Assembly (NCBI GenBank): GCA_905235345.1 | Contig: CAJOLO010000103.1 | Span: 1 to 7,939 of the forward strand | Direction: 5' to 3' | Length of the DNA stretch: 7,939 nt | Source of the DNA: an uncultured Lachnospiraceae bacterium | GTDB lineage: Bacteria; Bacillota; Clostridia; Lachnospirales; Lachnospiraceae | Shown here: piece after piece, positions 6,137 through 7,939 of the stretch | Position numbering within the stretch: the first letter of the stretch is position 1 | Layout: every line of letters begins with the position of its first letter | Program-made: the position numbers and the translations under genes | The notes under the pieces: generated by a model | The model's database searches: none | Told to the model about the DNA's origin: nothing | What the model saw: the letters and a program-made list of their open reading frames with translations, nothing else

Positions 6137-7207
6137 ATGCAGTTTAAAAAAATCAGTTCAAGATCACTTGTTTTTCTGCTGCCGGTAATCATCATAGCAA
6201 TGATTCTTCTGTCCACATTCGGAGCGTTGAATAGCAAGCAGATAATCGATGAGAAAACAAATGATATCATGTCGGCCAGTCTGAACAAATCCGTTGCGGA
6301 AGTATCGGAACAACTTAACAGTATTCGAACAACCGCTTTTGTCCTCTCTGAAGCTGTTGCCTCTGACTACAAGGAAGCCTCTTTAGATACCTACGAAACA
6401 ATGTTGCAAACCATTGTTTCCAATAATCAGATTGCCCTTGGAAGTGGTCTGTGGTTCGAGCCTTATGTATATGACAGTTCAGAAAAATATGTCGGTCCTT
6501 ATGTGTACAAAGACGGAAACGAATTGATTACTACGTACGAATACAGCAATGCCGAATATGACTATTTGACCAAGCCGTATTATACCGTATCCCAGGGACT
6601 TACAGAACCCGTCATTACCGATCCTTACTATGACCCGCCATCAGGTAACACACTGTCTACCTGCTCTGTTGCTATCTACGATAACGGTAAATATATCGGA
6701 TGTGCCTCCGTCGGTATTTCTTTGGAGACAATAGTCCAGATAATCGACAACATCAAAGTTGGTGAGAATGGTACCGGACTTTTACTTTCAAGTTCAGGAA
6801 CCTATCTTGCCGGTACGGACAGTGAAAAGATATCTTCTGAAGCAAGCATTTTAGACGATCCCAATAAAAGCCTTGCAGAGGCCGGGAACACCATTTTAAA
6901 TTCCGAGGAAGGAATAACTTCCTACAAAGATGACAGGGGTGTGGTAAATCTATATTATACTACGCTTCCGGAAACCGGATGGAAACTTATTATCCAGATG
7001 CCTGTATCTGAATTAAACGCACCAGTTCAAAAGCTTATACTTACTTTAGTTATTGTATGTATATTCGCCGTTATAGTATCTATTTTGGCCATATTACTTC
7101 AGATCAATTCCATTGCCAAGGGAATCAAGCGGGTACAGATGTTCGCCGGCTCTCTTGCTGAAGGAGATTTTTTCAATCGATCCGATCAATGTTACGACCA
7201 GAGATGA
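6137..7207 (+). CDS. Methyl-accepting chemotaxis protein, sensor half, before a frameshift
   Basis: The 356-residue frame encodes the sensory half of a transmembrane chemoreceptor. A first membrane helix (about 10-32) is followed by an extracellular double-Cache sensor domain (about 35-290), with the block LGSGLWFEPYVYD (101-113), the KPYY motif (146-149) and CASVGISLETIV (189-200). A second helix (about 299-322) and the start of a HAMP linker follow (SIAKGIKRVQMFAGSLAEGDF). After Phe345 the frame leaves the family pattern, adds eleven unrelated residues and stops at TGA 7205-7207; the HAMP and signalling domain continue in the next frame. A one-base excess in the six-T run at 7168-7173 explains this. 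The start has a perfect ribosome site. Receptors of this class bind a small molecule outside the cell and control the CheA kinase inside. The ligand cannot be named. Confidence 0.88.
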   Translation: MQFKKISSRSLVFLLPVIIIAMILLSTFGALNSKQIIDEKTNDIMSASLNKSVAEVSEQLNSIRTTAFVLSEAVASDYKEASLDTYETMLQTIVSNNQIALGSGLWFEPYVYDSSEKYVGPYVYKDGNELITTYEYSNAEYDYLTKPYYTVSQGLTEPVITDPYYDPPSGNTLSTCSVAIYDNGKYIGCASVGISLETIVQIIDNIKVGENGTGLLLSSSGTYLAGTDSEKISSEASILDDPNKSLAEAGNTILNSEEGITSYKDDRGVVNLYYTTLPETGWKLIIQMPVSELNAPVQKLILTLVIVCIFAVIVSILAILLQINSIAKGIKRVQMFAGSLAEGDFFNRSDQCYDQR

Positions 7208-7939
7208 GCTTGGTGTTATGAGTGATTCCTTAAACGAAATGTATCGTAACAACAAAGATGTCATTTACAAGATATCTGAACATGCAACAGAGATCAACAA
7301 TTCGGGCAAACGCCTCAGAGAAGCTTCGAAGGAATTGCATGAGCAGTTCGATGGTATCCATACATATATGAACTCCGTCAACGAGGCAATGCTCAATACC
7401 AGTGCCGCTACGGAGGAAGTGAATGCATCTACGGAAGAAGTTCTATCCAATGTGAATCTGTTGACCAGTGAAACCTCGGAGAATAAAAATATGTCCAAGG
7501 AAATCAAAGCCAGAGCATCCCGGATTGGTGAAGAATGCCGTACTTCTTCACAATCAGCCAGTGGACTTGCCGCCCAGTTCGAAAAGAATTTGCAGGTCAG
7601 CATCGCTGATGCCGCAGTGGTGTCCAATGAAATGGCTGATGTGATATCCAGTATCGCACAACAGATCAATCTTCTTTCTTTAAATGCTTCCATTGAAGCT
7701 GCCAGAGCCGGAGAAGCAGGAAGAGGTTTTGCCGTGGTCGCATCAGAGATCGGCAATCTGGCGGATAGCACTACAGAAGCCATCAACAAGATACAGGATA
7801 CCATCAATCAGGTACAAAAAGCATTTTCAGGCCTTACAAAGGACGCCCAGGATATGTTGAATTTTGTTCAGGATACCGTTACTCCTGACTACAACAAATT
7901 CGTTGAGGTTGCAGATCAATACGGAAAAGATGCCGAACA
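7173..7939 (+). pseudogene. Chemoreceptor, HAMP and signalling half in shifted frame, cut by window edge
   Basis: From the six-T run onward, the second frame is open to the right edge (255 complete codons). It begins SIDPINVTTRDELGVMSDSLNEM, the normal second half of a HAMP domain, then a long heptad-rich coiled coil, and includes the signalling hairpin tip ISSIAQQINLLSLNASIEAARAGEAGRGFAVVASEI, where CheA and CheW dock in this family. The descending coiled coil continues to the edge (NKIQDTINQVQKAF). It is the continuation of the gene starting at 6137; joined at the T run, the two parts give about 600 residues before the edge. It has no start codon with a ribosome site of its own at the break. 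Whether the gene is truly broken depends on one base in a homopolymer. Confidence 0.88.

Noticed and set aside
7265..7807. 180-codon minus-strand open frame
   Set aside because: It lies opposite the chemoreceptor coiled coil, which matches its family closely; coiled-coil codon bias commonly leaves the other strand open.

Overview
The window looks like chromosomal DNA from a low-GC, anaerobic Firmicute. The family Lachnospiraceae is the best guess, from the AT-rich spacers, strong AGGAGG-type ribosome sites, and protein families present (a large GlgP, an amidase with cell-wall-binding repeats, a SpoIID/LytB-type protein, a Cache chemoreceptor). No genus can be named from the sequence alone.

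Layout. Positions 1-642 (minus) hold the N-terminal part of a membrane-anchored SpoIID/LytB-domain protein that runs off the left edge. Positions 816-3279 (minus) hold glycogen phosphorylase (glgP), broken by a frameshift near 1567-1595. The 570-codon upstream part keeps the N-terminal catalytic half. The downstream part carries the PLP-lysine signature in another frame. A terminator hairpin after glgP (645-679) also contains the ribosome site of the SpoIID-like gene. Positions 3568-5208 (minus) hold a secreted N-acetylmuramoyl-L-alanine amidase with a repetitive Thr/Glu/Lys linker and a C-terminal array of wall-binding repeats. A divergent intergenic region with a good promoter on each strand separates it from a small bacterial PH-domain protein (5393-5779, plus), which ends at a strong terminator (5831-5870). 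After about 270 bp of non-coding DNA holding a promoter, a methyl-accepting chemotaxis protein starts at 6137 (plus). Its frame breaks at a run of six T (7168-7173) in the HAMP region, and the signalling domain continues in another frame to the right edge.

How the genes relate. These look like independent transcription units (storage-glucan breakdown, cell-wall turnover, chemotaxis), not one pathway. The amidase and the SpoIID-like protein are both envelope-related, but glgP lies between them. I see no mobile element, CRISPR array, tRNA, rRNA or recognisable riboswitch. I also see no convincing new multi-gene system. The points most worth checking are the two frameshifts (real or sequencing error), the SpoIID-like protein lacking the usual catalytic glutamate, and the hairpin that seems to terminate glgP while sequestering the next gene's ribosome site.
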